64,000 nucleotides of DNA from Dendrobium chrysotoxum (Eukaryota > Streptophyta > Magnoliopsida > Asparagales > Orchidaceae). The translations under genes and the position numbers were made by a program. Below the pieces are notes generated by a model that was not told the DNA's origin, made no database searches, and was given only the letters and a program-made list of their open reading frames with translations. Within the stretch, counting starts at the first letter, position 1. Each line of letters starts with the position of its first letter. The stretch is from contig CM034314.1 of NCBI GenBank assembly GCA_019925795.1, positions 23,677,774 through 23,741,773 of the forward strand. Direction: 5' to 3'. Of this stretch, positions 26,492-35,591 are shown piece after piece.

Positions 26492-27746
26492 CTTGAAATT
26501 AATTGTGTCTAACCCTTATAACAATACAAACAGGTCAAAGAAAATTGATAGAAAAATTTTACAAATTTGAAAAGTTATAAATTTTTAAAGTTTTGGGTCT
26601 AAAATAGACACATCACCTCGAAAATTCATTTTAGAGAATTCCAAAGCACATCAGAGGTCAAGAAAATTAGGGAAGGTCAACAAAATGCTCAAGAATCAAC
26701 CATCCAAAATTATGCTCAAATGGACCACTGGATCTTGAGAAAATCAAGAAAATTAGATTTCATTCAAACCCAATTTTCTCAAAATCCAATAATCAAATTC
26801 TATTGAAATTAATTTTAAAAAGTAGGGCTTAAAACCTTTCCAATGATTCCAAAAACACTCAATTTGGTGGAGATTTAGATTTTCTATGACTTTTGAAAGT
26901 TATGCAGCATTAAATTAAATTTTAAATTCAATTTAATGAAGAAATGGTAGTGGCGCAATCATTGCTAGTCAGATATAGTTAGACACGTGCCAACTATTAG
27001 GGCATGACTTAACCATGTTAGTAAAGCCTCTCAATCGTACGGATGATGGAGGGCCATGATTTATCCACATAGGTGCATGGATCAACCCCACAACACATTC
27101 GAGCCCCAAGGGCATCCCCACAGTTTTATTTATTAACATGGATGCATCTAGGCTATCCGATCGTGTAGAATGTGCAATCTGATAGCTTTGGTCAATCTAG
27201 ACAAGCTTTAGTTCAAATTGAATTTCAAATTTTAATTACTTATAACTTTCAATCCAACTGTCCAAATTTTATGGAATTTAAAACATAAACTCTAGATATC
27301 TTAATCTTTCAATACTTGGAGTTTGGGGGCTCTATGTATTGAGATTTTAGAGCAGATTCAAATTGAATTTTAAACCTAAAATGGTAATATCTCACAAACT
27401 AATGGATGTATTTACTCAATCTTTAGCTTATCTTATTTCTAGAGAAGTCTTCTTCAACTTTCTTGAAGACTCCAAAAGTTGGTTTGCACTGGATCAAAAG
27501 GTATAACTAGATTATCCTTCTCTCTCTTTCTCTCTCTTGCCTCTCAAGTGAGGGCTTTGAGATCTAGAGAGGATGGGAAAGGACTTGGGAACTATAGTGG
27601 GATCTCTGTCGAGGCAATGGAAGAAAACTTTTATGCTAGCTTGGAGAGTGAGAGAGCTTGGAATGAAGCCTTGCATGCTTTTTACCCATTTTGAACCCTA
27701 GGGTTTATTTGGATGTCCTAAATCATTTAGAGCTGTCCTTTGGATG

Positions 27747-27751
27747 CCTTA
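27747..27751. repeat. target-site duplication of Sirevirus 1, left
   Basis: CCTTA directly precedes the TG of the left LTR and is repeated at 39,142-39,146 directly after the CA of the right LTR. Confidence 0.95.
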
Positions 27752-28156
27752 TGAAAGTGCAAACAGGTTGTTAGACCTATTGCTCAATGTCCCTAGGCTA
27801 ACCAAGAGGGGGGTGAATTGGTTCCTTTTTTTTTAAATTACTCTTGATATTTTTTAAAATTTAAAAGCTAATCATACAGTACGATATAACTTCGTACAGT
27901 ACGAACAGAGATAATTTTTGCTCTTTCTTTTAAATCAGAAATTCAACCACAACGAGAATAAACTACAGAAAATAGAAATGCAGAAAAATAAATAGAGAAC
28001 AGAAAACACCAGAATTTATAGTGGTTCGGTCAAACATGACCTACATCCACTCCCTAGAGATCCCTTCTCTAGGTATTGCACTAAAACTATGTGACTCTCC
28101 TTTTGCCCCCACAGCAAGGCGGAGAAGCCTTTACAAACTCTCTTCCACCAACCCCG

Positions 28157-28430
28157 GTGCGGCAGAGTACCGTCGTCCTTTTTACCCTCCAAGTGCGGCA
28201 GAGAACCGTCGTCCTTTTCACCCTCCAAGTGCGGCAGAGAACCGTCGTCCTTTTCACCCTCCAAGTGCGGCAGAGAACCATCGTCCTTTTCACCCTCCAA
28301 GTGCGGCAGAGAACCGTCACCCTTTTCACCCTCCAAGTGCGGCAGAGAACCGTCGTCCTTTTCACCCTCCAAGTGCGGCAGAGAACCGTCGTCCTTTTCA
28401 CTCTTCAAGTGCGGCAGAGAACCGAAATCC
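28157..28430. repeat. 36-bp minisatellite in the 3' LTR, 7 units plus a partial
   Basis: Units start GTGCGGCAGAG at 28,157 and every 36 bp to 28,373, with a degenerate partial at 28,409. The period is a multiple of three, so several frames stay open; these are not taken as genes. Confidence 0.95.
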
Positions 28431-28650
28431 TTTCGAACAATGCTCTTGCAAAAGTCTCCAAGGAACTAGGAAGATGCTCGAAGAACAAGTAAAAGAAATC
28501 CTCTCAATTGGATAACCTTGTGAATCTCCTCACAATTTTCTCTTGAAAGATCTCTCAAAACTCACTCCCAAACACTCTCCCAATCACTCTCCTCTCACTT
28601 CCCAAAAGAATTTTCGCAGAAGGATCATATCTCCAAACAGTTTTGAGTCA

Positions 28651-28658
28651 TTTTTATA
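28651..28658 (-). promoter_or_regulatory. TATA box of the Sirevirus 1 3' LTR
   Basis: The minus strand reads AGTATAAAAATGAC, downstream of the U3 palindromes. The identical site in the 5' LTR is at 38,281-38,288. Confidence 0.6.
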
Positions 28659-28689
28659 CTTAGGACAGGAAAATCGTCCAAAAACTGAA

Positions 28690-29220
28690 TTTTCAAGTTA
28701 AGACTGTGCCGATCGTTCCATACGATCGTCAATCGTACTGTACGAATAGTTCAAAGATTTGAACACTCCATCCTGTACGACTCATCAGATGAACAAAATA
28801 GAGCCGTTCGTACACATAGTTTGTCCCGTACGAACGCTTGGACGATCAAGTCAGTAAGCATCGTCCGAAAGCTTCGTCCCGTACGAACGCTTGGAAGATC
28901 AAGTCAGTAAGCATCGTCCGAACGATTCGTCCCGTATGAATGCTTGGACGATCAAGTCAGTAAGCATCGTCCGAACGATTCATCCCGTACAAACGCTTGG
29001 ACGATCAAGTCAGTAAGCATCGTCCGAACGCTTCATCCCGTACGAACCTCTGGATGAACCCAATTTTGAGCTATTCGTACAGCAAAAACTTACGTATGAA
29101 TGGTATTCATACTGTATGAACATGCCTTAGAAAAATTTTTCATCTGATGGGTTCTTCCTGGAGGACATATTCTTTATATCGTACTGTACGAAATGAATTC
29201 GTACTATACAATCTATTTAA
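28690..29220. promoter_or_regulatory. U3 palindrome array (CGTAC-type) of the 3' LTR
   Basis: Dozens of CGTAC, GTACG, CGTCC and CGATC words occur, many as palindromes such as TCGTACTGTACGA. They include four 53-bp tandem units beginning at 28,823, 28,876, 28,929 and 28,982. The array lies upstream of the TATA box on the element's sense strand, so it is in the promoter part of U3. Confidence 0.75.
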
Positions 29221-29526
29221 AAACATTTAAACTTTTTACTCCCCCATTGTGTGTGTGTAAAGTTATCCAACTTACAATCACACTCTCTCAGACTCAAGAA
29301 AAAGAAAAAAAAAATTTACAGACTTCATTTACAGTGAACAAGTGAATTTGAAGTCTTCAACAGTCTTGAGTGTGAATTTCCTGAAAAATACTTTAGTACA
29401 CACAGACAAAAACTCAAATATATGTTAGAAGATGAATTAGACAAATAATAAACTTTTTTAATCATCAAAAACATAAACTTAGATTAAAATTCTCATGAAC
29501 AAAATGATTCACTCAAATCAAAACAA

Positions 29527-29539
29527 TCTCCCCCTTTTT
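29527..29539 (-). promoter_or_regulatory. polypurine tract of Sirevirus 1
   Basis: The minus strand reads AAAAAGGGGGAGA directly against the 3' LTR. The adjoining CATCATC and this tract form the well-known Sirevirus PPT signature. Confidence 0.9.
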
Positions 29540-29782
29540 GATGATGGCAAAACAACTATTGTTTGATGATATACAAAAATAGATCTTCTAACATTCACTC
29601 AATGTATCCCCTTTAAATAAAAGATCTTCACTCCCCCAAAATAACCTAAATCCCTAAAATTGACTTGTCCTATCCTTAAGCTCAGATATTTGAGGATAGA
29701 CAAGAGAAGGGAAGAAAAGAGTGTAGAGCAACAAAAACAAAGCACATACAATCATACAAGAACATACATACAAATAATAAAA

Positions 29783-29796
29783 CTCTCCCCCTTTTG
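29783..29796 (-). promoter_or_regulatory. second polypurine tract copy
   Basis: The minus strand reads CAAAAGGGGGAGAG, about 250 bp upstream of the LTR-adjacent PPT. Multiple PPTs are a known Sirevirus trait. Sirevirus 2 has one in the matching place (46,914-46,925). Confidence 0.7.
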
Positions 29797-30078
29797 TCAA
29801 CAGCAAAAAGAGCACTAAAAGATAGCTGAGAAATGGAATTATATTAAATGAAGTTGAATTACAATATTAAAATGAGATGCAAAAACTAAAGACTCAAAAA
29901 TGTTAGATTTCAAAGTATGTTAAGGACAAGAAAAGTTGATCTAAAGTAGTAATGTATTAGACATGTTTAGCAGTCTCAATTTTTGTATAGAAGGAGAGAT
30001 AACATTATCAAAAATTCTAAGTCTAAAGTGACAATTATTGATTAGTGAAAAAGAGAATAAAAAACTAAAGGAAAGAAT

Positions 30079-30241
30079 ATTTGGCGACTTTGCGCATCGT
30101 TTGATTTGATGACACACTTTGTGTGTCTTTTGACAGTTGGCGACATTGCGCATCTTTTGATTTGATGACACACTTTGTGTGTCTTTTTACATTTGGCGAC
30201 ATTGCGCATCTTTTCTAATATGGCACATTTTGTGCATCTTT
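30079..30241 (-). repeat. small-hairpin repeats between the env-like ORF and the 3' LTR
   Basis: Two alternating units recur about three times. One is GGCGACNTTGCGCATC. The other is a short palindrome, either GACACACTTTGTGTGTC or the shorter GGCACATTTTGTGCATC. The spacing is about 65 bp per pair. A related set occurs in Sirevirus 2 at 47,515-47,683. Short ORFs across it are by-products of the repeat. Confidence 0.75.
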
Positions 30242-30535
30242 TCAAGCTTTACTTTGAATTTAAGATTCTTTCCAATAATATTATCTCTTTAGTCACAAAT
30301 ACAATAATAAACACAAAGATATAAAAAGTGAGAATAATGTTAAAACAACAATCATACATAATTTTAGACTAAATAATACATGTCTAAATAAGATTTAAGT
30401 AAGATCTTCTAATCCACACCACAACATAACGAAATCTAAAAATTTTGAAATTTTAAAGTTATGCATAGATTTTTTATTGTAATATGAACTCAATTAACAT
30501 TCTAAATCAGTAATCAACTATATTCAAGTGAATTG

Positions 30536-30538
<3 letters not shown>

Positions 30539-30572
<34 letters not shown>
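30539..30572. repeat. (AT)n microsatellite inside Sirevirus 1
   Basis: About 17 AT dinucleotides lie in the non-coding part between the env-like ORF and the 3' LTR. Confidence 0.95.
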
Positions 30573-30575
<3 letters not shown>

Positions 30576-30720
30576 GCCATTTACCAACACAAAAAGAATA
30601 AACACCAAAACACTGGAACATTTCATTACTGATAACTTCACAACATGCAACCATAGCAAGTTACACGTTTAAGGCACATCTCATATAAAGAACTTGCTAA
30701 AACATATTCAAAATATCAAC

Positions 30721-31863
30721 TCACAACAAAATACTCAAAGACAACTTAAAACAAACAAAGAGTGACACAATCACATCCAAGCTAGTACTGAGAGGGACCC
30801 TGATCAGGAGGTGGAGGAGTGGTATACCACCGAACAATGAAAAATAGCTGTTAAGAGTAGCAATATTTGTGTTAACAGCATCAAACTGATCATCCTGCCT
30901 CTTTAAATGAGCCTCCATATCATCAAACCGTTTGTCCATTTTATCAAAACATTGGACCATGTTTTGATAGAAATCCTGTGAAGGTCCAGGTACAGTTGAG
31001 GGTGCACCTGAAGGAGCAGTAGCAAAATGAGGCTCATCATCTGAACTGTCAGCTGTACCCTCTTTCCCAAATAATGCTCTAAAAGAAGCATCAGTGAAGT
31101 ATAGTGGGAGCTCTGAAGGACTAGAAGGATGAACTAGATTGTACTTTCTCTCTAGGATGTAACACATAACATGTCCTAAAGCAATATTTTTCTTCCTCTT
31201 CACACTAGCCAACCCAATGTCAGACAGATAATAGATGTAATCTAAGATCAATTGGGCTTCATCTATAGGCTGACCAGTCATAATAAGAAATGTAGTTGAA
31301 GAAAGAAGTGGAGTCATATTAACTCTATCTCCTGCTTTAGGTATTATTGATGTTCTAAGCACATGTTGAATTATCCTAGCATTTTGATTCAACATTTCTA
31401 CCCGAGCGACATGTGTAGGTATGCTTGCACCTCTAAAAACTTGGTTAATTTCGGACCAATTGTTTTCAGGTCTTGTGGAGAAAGTATGAGCTCTAATCCC
31501 TTCAGTTCTAAGATGAACATATTCTCCTAGATCCTCCTTAGTTATTCTAACCTTTTGTTTAAGGACATAAGAAGAGATGGCTGTATAATCCTCGTTAAAG
31601 GTCATGTTTGCCAGAAAAACATGAAACAAGTCCTTATTGAAGGCATAAATCAAGGTCAATAGAAAAGAAAATTGTGTAGAGTCAAAGAGGGGCATAACTG
31701 TAAAATGGATATTTTCTTGCAGTAGAATGCGGGAAGGAGTAACCTTAGACGCGGCATACCTAAGGTATGCTTCCTCATTCTCCTCACTAAGGAAATTTTC
31801 ATCACATTCCCTTCTAGACGCCGGACGCCTAGCCACTCGTGCTCTTTTTCCACTGCCAGACAT
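30721..31863 (-). CDS. env-like third ORF of Sirevirus 1, 380 codons, intact
   Basis: This is an uninterrupted minus-strand ORF in the position where Sireviruses carry their env-like gene. Residues 1-20 are basic. Residues about 25-255 form a helical domain that by texture resembles the 'putative plant transposon protein' family (RIIQHVLRTSIIPKAGDR-type core). Residues 268-300 are acidic then Ser/Pro-rich, and 300-340 form a predicted coiled coil. No signal peptide is visible. The last ~35 residues are hydrophobic and could pass for a membrane anchor. A neighbouring frame there instead encodes a proline-rich tail ending PPPPDQGPSQY and a stop at 30,782, and Sirevirus 2 has a matching tail, so the hydrophobic end probably follows a frameshift near residue 345. 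Function is unknown. A promoter-like module lies just upstream. Confidence 0.75.
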   Translation of the reverse strand: MSGSGKRARVARRPASRRECDENFLSEENEEAYLRYAASKVTPSRILLQENIHFTVMPLFDSTQFSFLLTLIYAFNKDLFHVFLANMTFNEDYTAISSYVLKQKVRITKEDLGEYVHLRTEGIRAHTFSTRPENNWSEINQVFRGASIPTHVARVEMLNQNARIIQHVLRTSIIPKAGDRVNMTPLLSSTTFLIMTGQPIDEAQLILDYIYYLSDIGLASVKRKKNIALGHVMCYILERKYNLVHPSSPSELPLYFTDASFRALFGKEGTADSSDDEPHFATAPSGAPSTVPGPSQDFYQNMVQCFDKMDKRFDDMEAHLKRQDDQFDAVNTNIATLNSYFSLFGGIPLLHLLIRVPLSTSLDVIVSLFVCFKLSLSILL

Positions 31864-31923
31864 TTTCTCTCAAGGCTCTAAAGGTTTCTAGATAGATGGT
31901 GAAATGAAAGAAAATGATCCACC

Positions 31924-31931
31924 TTTATATA
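31924..31931 (-). promoter_or_regulatory. TATA box before the env-like ORF
   Basis: The minus strand reads CTATATAAAGG, 61 nt upstream of the ATG at 31,863. A start 25-35 nt downstream would leave a leader of about 30 nt. It sits directly after the palindrome cluster at 31,944-32,362. Confidence 0.5.
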
Positions 31932-31943
31932 GAAAAACCTGAC

Positions 31944-32362
31944 ATCGTACTGTACGAATATCATTCGTACAAGACGATCCTAGATTCGTCCGGGACGAAT
32001 GAAAATTCGTCCGAGACGAATGAAAATTCGTCCGAGACGAATGAAAATAGTCAAAATGAAATGGTTTTTCGTAAACTGCTCGTCCCAAGGCGTCCTTTCG
32101 TACAGGCTTTTTGACTTCCTGATCGTACAGACGATTACGTATTCGTCCGGGACGATCAGAATATTAAAGGTCGTTCAGGCGACGGTTAGGTTCATCCCTC
32201 ACGTGAAACGACACATGGATCGTACAAACGAATGACGTATTCGTACGTACGATCGCCAATAATAACTGCTCCTAACCGTGTTTCCTCTCCGTTCGTACAA
32301 ACGAAATATTGGTACGATGACGTTATCGTACAGTACGATGACATATCGTACAGTACGAATAG
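31944..32362. promoter_or_regulatory. internal palindrome cluster upstream of the env-like ORF
   Basis: This holds the same kind of words as the LTR U3: TCGTACTGTACGA, TCGTACAGTACGA (twice), and ATTCGTCCGAGACGAAT. Three 21-bp tandem units start at 31,984, 32,005 and 32,026. The cluster begins about 175 bp past the pol stop and ends just before the TATA box of the env-like ORF. No such cluster exists elsewhere in the element's interior. Confidence 0.7.
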
Positions 32363-32537
32363 AACTAAAAACCCCAACACTTCAAAAACTTGCATGCCTT
32401 TCAACATTCAAATAAGGAACAAACAAAAACATAATACAAGATTCAAACAAGAAATAAAAACATAATAATGAAAACAAATCAACGAACAAACTAACAAATA
32501 CAAAATAAATAGAAATATATTTGCAGAAAATTTATAA

Positions 32538-33491
32538 TCAAGCATTTAGATCTATCACACCTAGCCTTATCCTCAACATGCTAAATGTGTCAAAGGCTAA
32601 GGGTTTTGTGAAAATATCTGCAAGCTGATCTTTAGTAGCCACATGATGTAGTTCAATTTCACTTTTTGCTACATGATCTCTTATGAAATGATGCCTTATG
32701 TCAATATGCTTGGTTCTAAAATATTGAATAGGATTCTTTGAAATGCAAATGGCACTAGTGTTGTCACAAAATATTGGAATGGTGCCTACTACTAATCCTA
32801 AGTCACTCAATTGTTGTTTCAACCAAAGCACCTGTGCTACACAATTCCCTAAGGCAATGTACTCTGCTTCAGCTGTAGAAAGTTCTACTGAATTTTGTTT
32901 TCTACTGGACCAAGATACTAATGAATTTCCAATGATTTGACATGTTCCAGAAGTACTTTTCCTATCCACCCTACAGCCTGCAAAATCTGAATCTGAGTAT
33001 CCAATTATATCAAAAGAAGAACTGTTCTTAGGATACCAAATTCCTAAATTTTGAGTTCCCAAAAGATATCTTAAGATCCTTTTTACTGCTGTCAAATGTG
33101 ATTCTTTTGGATCAGCTTGAAATCTAGCATATAAGCAAACACTAAACATAATGTCAGGTCTGCTAGCAGTCAAATAAAGCAAAGATCCAATTATTCCTCT
33201 AAACTTCTTTTGATCAACAGATTTTTCCTTTGGATCCTTATCTAATAGGACTGTGGAACTCATGGGTGTAGTGACTGGTTTAGCATTATCCATTTCATAC
33301 TTTTTGAGGATTTCCTTAACATATTTAGATTGATAAAGAAAAGTCCCTTCCTCATTTTGCTTTATGCTAAAGCCAAGAAAATAAGTCAAATCACCCATCA
33401 AACTCATCTCAAATTCACTACTCATTATTTTTAAAAATTCATCACATAAAGCTTTATCAGTTGATCCAAAGATGATATCATCCACATATAT
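32538..33491 (-). pseudogene. pol: Sirevirus 1 pol: RT C-terminal part and RNase H
   Basis: This opens directly after the in-frame TAA at 33,492 and runs to the pol stop at 32,538. It contains the reverse-transcriptase active site YVDD, three codons after that stop. The copia blocks SLLYLTASRPDIMFSVCLYA and HLTAVKRILRYL follow. RNase H begins with GYSDSDFAGCRVDRKSTSG, followed by SRKQNSVELSTAEAEYIAL and KHIDIRHHFIRD, and the domain ends at FTKPL. All RNase H acidic positions that I can see are present. It is the same reading frame as IN and RT upstream, so only stops, not frameshifts, break pol. Confidence 0.93.
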
Positions 33492-34238
33492 TTATACAAT
33501 GAGTATTTCATTCTCAAATCTTTTCATAAACAGAGTGGTATCCACACTTCCTTTAACAAATGATCGATTTAACAAGAAAGTGCTCAACCTCTCGTACCAT
33601 GCTCTAGGTGCCTGTTTTAGTCCATATAATACCTTTTTTAATTTGAAAATATGATTAGGGTATTTAGAATTTTCAAAACCTGGAGGTTGTTCAACATACA
33701 CATCCTCTTCTATCACCCCATTTAGAAAGGAACTTTTAACATCCATTTGGTACAATTTAAAATCTTTAAAACAGGCAAAAGCTAACAAAACTCTTATAGC
33801 TTCAAGTCTTGCTACAGGGGCAAATGTCTCCTCAAAATCAATTCCTTCAACTTGGTTATACCCCTTAGCTACTAATCTAGCCTTATTTCTAACAATTACT
33901 CCTAAATCATTCATCTTAGTTTTGAATACCCACTTAGTCCCAACTACATTTTGATCTTTTAGCCTTTCAATTAATTCCCAAACATCATTTCTCTTGAATT
34001 GATTTAACTCCTCTTGCATGGCCAATATCCAAAATTCATTCAAAAGTGCTTGTTCTATGTTTGTGGGTTCTATCATTGAAATAAATGCTGAATGATTCAC
34101 TTTTTTCCTCAATCCATGCCTAGTCCTGACTCCTTCACTTGGTTCACCTAAAATCAATTCTTTTGGATGACTCCTTACAAATTTACATTCTCTAGGCAAT
34201 TGGTTTTCCCCTTCTTTTTCAACCTTATCTTCAACTTT
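33492..34238 (-). pseudogene. pol: Sirevirus 1 pol: RT N-terminal part
   Basis: RVT_2-type reverse transcriptase of Ty1/copia. Blocks in order are WELIERLKDQNVVGTKWVFK, NKARLVAKGYNQ, GIDFEETFAPVARLEAIR, YQMDVKSSFLNG (first catalytic Asp), VYVEQPPGF and LYGLKQAPRAWY. The segment ends at a TAA (33,492-33,494) standing where Sirevirus 2 has Gln (in LIIQIYIDD). That fits one CAA-to-TAA transition, right before the YVDD box. An earlier TAA at 34,239-34,241 separates it from integrase in the same frame. Confidence 0.93.
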
Positions 34239-35039
34239 TTAATTTTTAAGCTTTTGATCTATCACCTCAACCTCATCTTCATCCATCTTAGACCCTTTAC
34301 TATCATAAGATTTATCAAAAACAACATGTGTGGTCTCTTCAACTACTAATATTTTCTTATTAAAAACTCTATAGGATTTTCCAACACTTGAGTATCCTAG
34401 AAAGATTCCTTCATCTGCTTTCGGATCAAATTTTCCTAGAAGAGTTTTATCATTATTATGAATGAACACTTTACATCCAAAAACATGTAGATGTGAGAGG
34501 TTGGGACTTCTACCTTTAAGAAGTTCATAGGGTGTCTTATCCAATTTAGACCTTATGTACACCCTATTCAATACATAACATGCGGTACTAACTACTTCAG
34601 CCCAAAAATATTTAGGAAGTGAATATTCTGCCAACATGGCCCTAGCAGTTTCCACTAATGTCCTGTTCTTTCTTTCTACAACTCCATTCTGTTGAGGTGT
34701 TCTCGATGCTGAGAAGTTGTGTTCAATTCCAAGCGATTTACAAAAATCATTAAACATTTCATTTTCAAATTCTCCCCCATGATCACTTTGGATACTAACT
34801 ATTTCAAAACCAAGTTTTCTCTGAATCCAAGTGGCAAAATCTCTGAACTCATCAAATGATTCACTCTTATGATTCAAAAATCTAATCCAGGTGAATCTAG
34901 TATAGTCATCCATAATAACATATCCAAATCTTTTTCCTCCTAAACTTAAGGTACTAACAGGTCCAAATAAATCCATGTGAAGAATTTCTAGGGGCTTGCT
35001 AGTCCTAATTTCCTTGATAGAATTGAATGAGGATCTCAC
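34239..35039 (-). pseudogene. pol: Sirevirus 1 pol: integrase core
   Basis: Retroviral-type integrase core. The catalytic triad is present: Asp in LHMDLFGP, Asp in QSDHGGEFENE, and Glu in TPQQNGVVERKNRT. The C-terminal copia hallmark HVFGCKVFIH and the FDPKADEGIFLGYS block follow. Then comes an acidic linker ending in the TAA at 34,239. The preceding stop at 35,040-35,042 (TAA) stands where Sirevirus 2 has Gln (GKQVQSS), again a simple CAA-to-TAA change. Confidence 0.93.
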
Positions 35040-35591
35040 TTATTTTCCTAGTTGACATGCATCACATAAGTGATCTTTAGTAAAATCCAATTTGGGTACT
35101 CCTCTAACCAGTTGCTTTTGAGTGATTTTCCTAAGATTTTTCATGCTAGCATGACAAAGCCTTCTATGCCACAACCATGATTCATCAGATACAGTTTTCA
35201 GACACAAGACAGTAGATGCTTTAACAGAATTAAAATCTAGCATGTAAATATTATTTACCCTATCACCATTCAAAACAACAGTTCCATTTAGACTAATAAC
35301 ATAACTTGTAGGTAAAAACTTAATATGATAGCCCTTGTCACATAATTGACTAATACTCAACAGATTGTGTTTCAAACCTTCAACTAACAGTACATTCTCA
35401 ATAACAAAATTTTCTGAATTTCTAATTATACCTGTACCTACCACTCTTTTGGTGGTATTATCTCCAAGCGTCACTTTGCCTCCATTCCTGGCTTCTAGCG
35501 ATATAAATTGACTTGTATCTCCAGTCATATGCTTTAAGCATCCGCTGTCCAGGTACCAAATACTCTCACGAGGTCTTCTGTGAGAGTGTTT
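35040..35591 (-). pseudogene. pol: Sirevirus 1 pol: protease and integrase zinc-binding domain
   Basis: The pol frame opens directly after a TAG at 35,592-35,594. It reads RPRESIWYLDSGC with the intact aspartic-protease DSG, then KHMTGD, VTLGDN and LLSISQLCDKG. The GAG-pre-integrase zinc domain follows, with WHRRLCH (His pair) and LCDACQLGK (Cys pair). It ends at the TAA at 35,040. There is no ATG near the frame opening before the protease motif, so expression must depend on gag by frameshift, bypass or splicing. Confidence 0.92.

Larger units (their letters stand above)
22481..27751 (-). mobile_element. repeat X copy 1, left part (long non-coding LTR-like element)
   Basis: This begins TGCGTTTACT directly after the broken RT codons and contains no ORF. 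Blocks in common with 55,133-61,500 are GCCAGCTAAACCACCTA (23,473 and 56,043), GGTGGTCTGCC...GCAGGCAGGGAGGT (23,771 and 56,378), CCTAGCCTAAAACT (24,862 and 57,503), and GTAAAGTTTATTTCAC with its GCTAACTTAATAGCC partner (25,426 and 57,737). Read on the minus strand the whole unit starts TGTTCACC (40,762) and ends AACGCA (22,481), as LTRs do. Sirevirus 1 interrupts it at 27,751. Net length without Sirevirus 1 is about 6.9 kb. Only GAG is clearly duplicated at the two ends (imperfect AGGAG/AGAG). Confidence 0.7.
27752..29525 (-). repeat. 3' LTR of Sirevirus 1 (1,774 bp)
   Basis: On the plus strand it runs TGAAAGTGCAAACAGG to CAAATCAAAACA and aligns end to end with 37,417-39,141. Minus-strand layout is as follows: U3 with palindromes and 53-bp repeats (29,220-28,690), TATA box (28,658-28,651), 36-bp minisatellite (28,430-28,157), a TAGTGGTTCGGTCAAAC block near 28,020, and CTAACCAAGAGGGGGGTGA near 27,800. 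The 49-bp excess over the other LTR equals one 36-bp unit plus 13 bp in the 53-bp array. Confidence 0.95.

Noticed and set aside
28021..28515. 164-codon plus-strand ORF with RPFHPPSAAENR repeats in the LTR (also 37,687-38,145)
   Set aside because: It is antisense to the element and made by a 36-bp minisatellite whose period is a multiple of three, so several frames on both strands stay open together.
28823..29050. CRISPR-like regular spacing of the 53-bp units
   Set aside because: Units are direct tandem repeats without unique spacers, inside a plant LTR.
30042..30245. Cys/Lys-rich minus-strand ORF
   Set aside because: It is produced entirely by the alternating hairpin repeats; the related frame in Sirevirus 2 is not the same protein.
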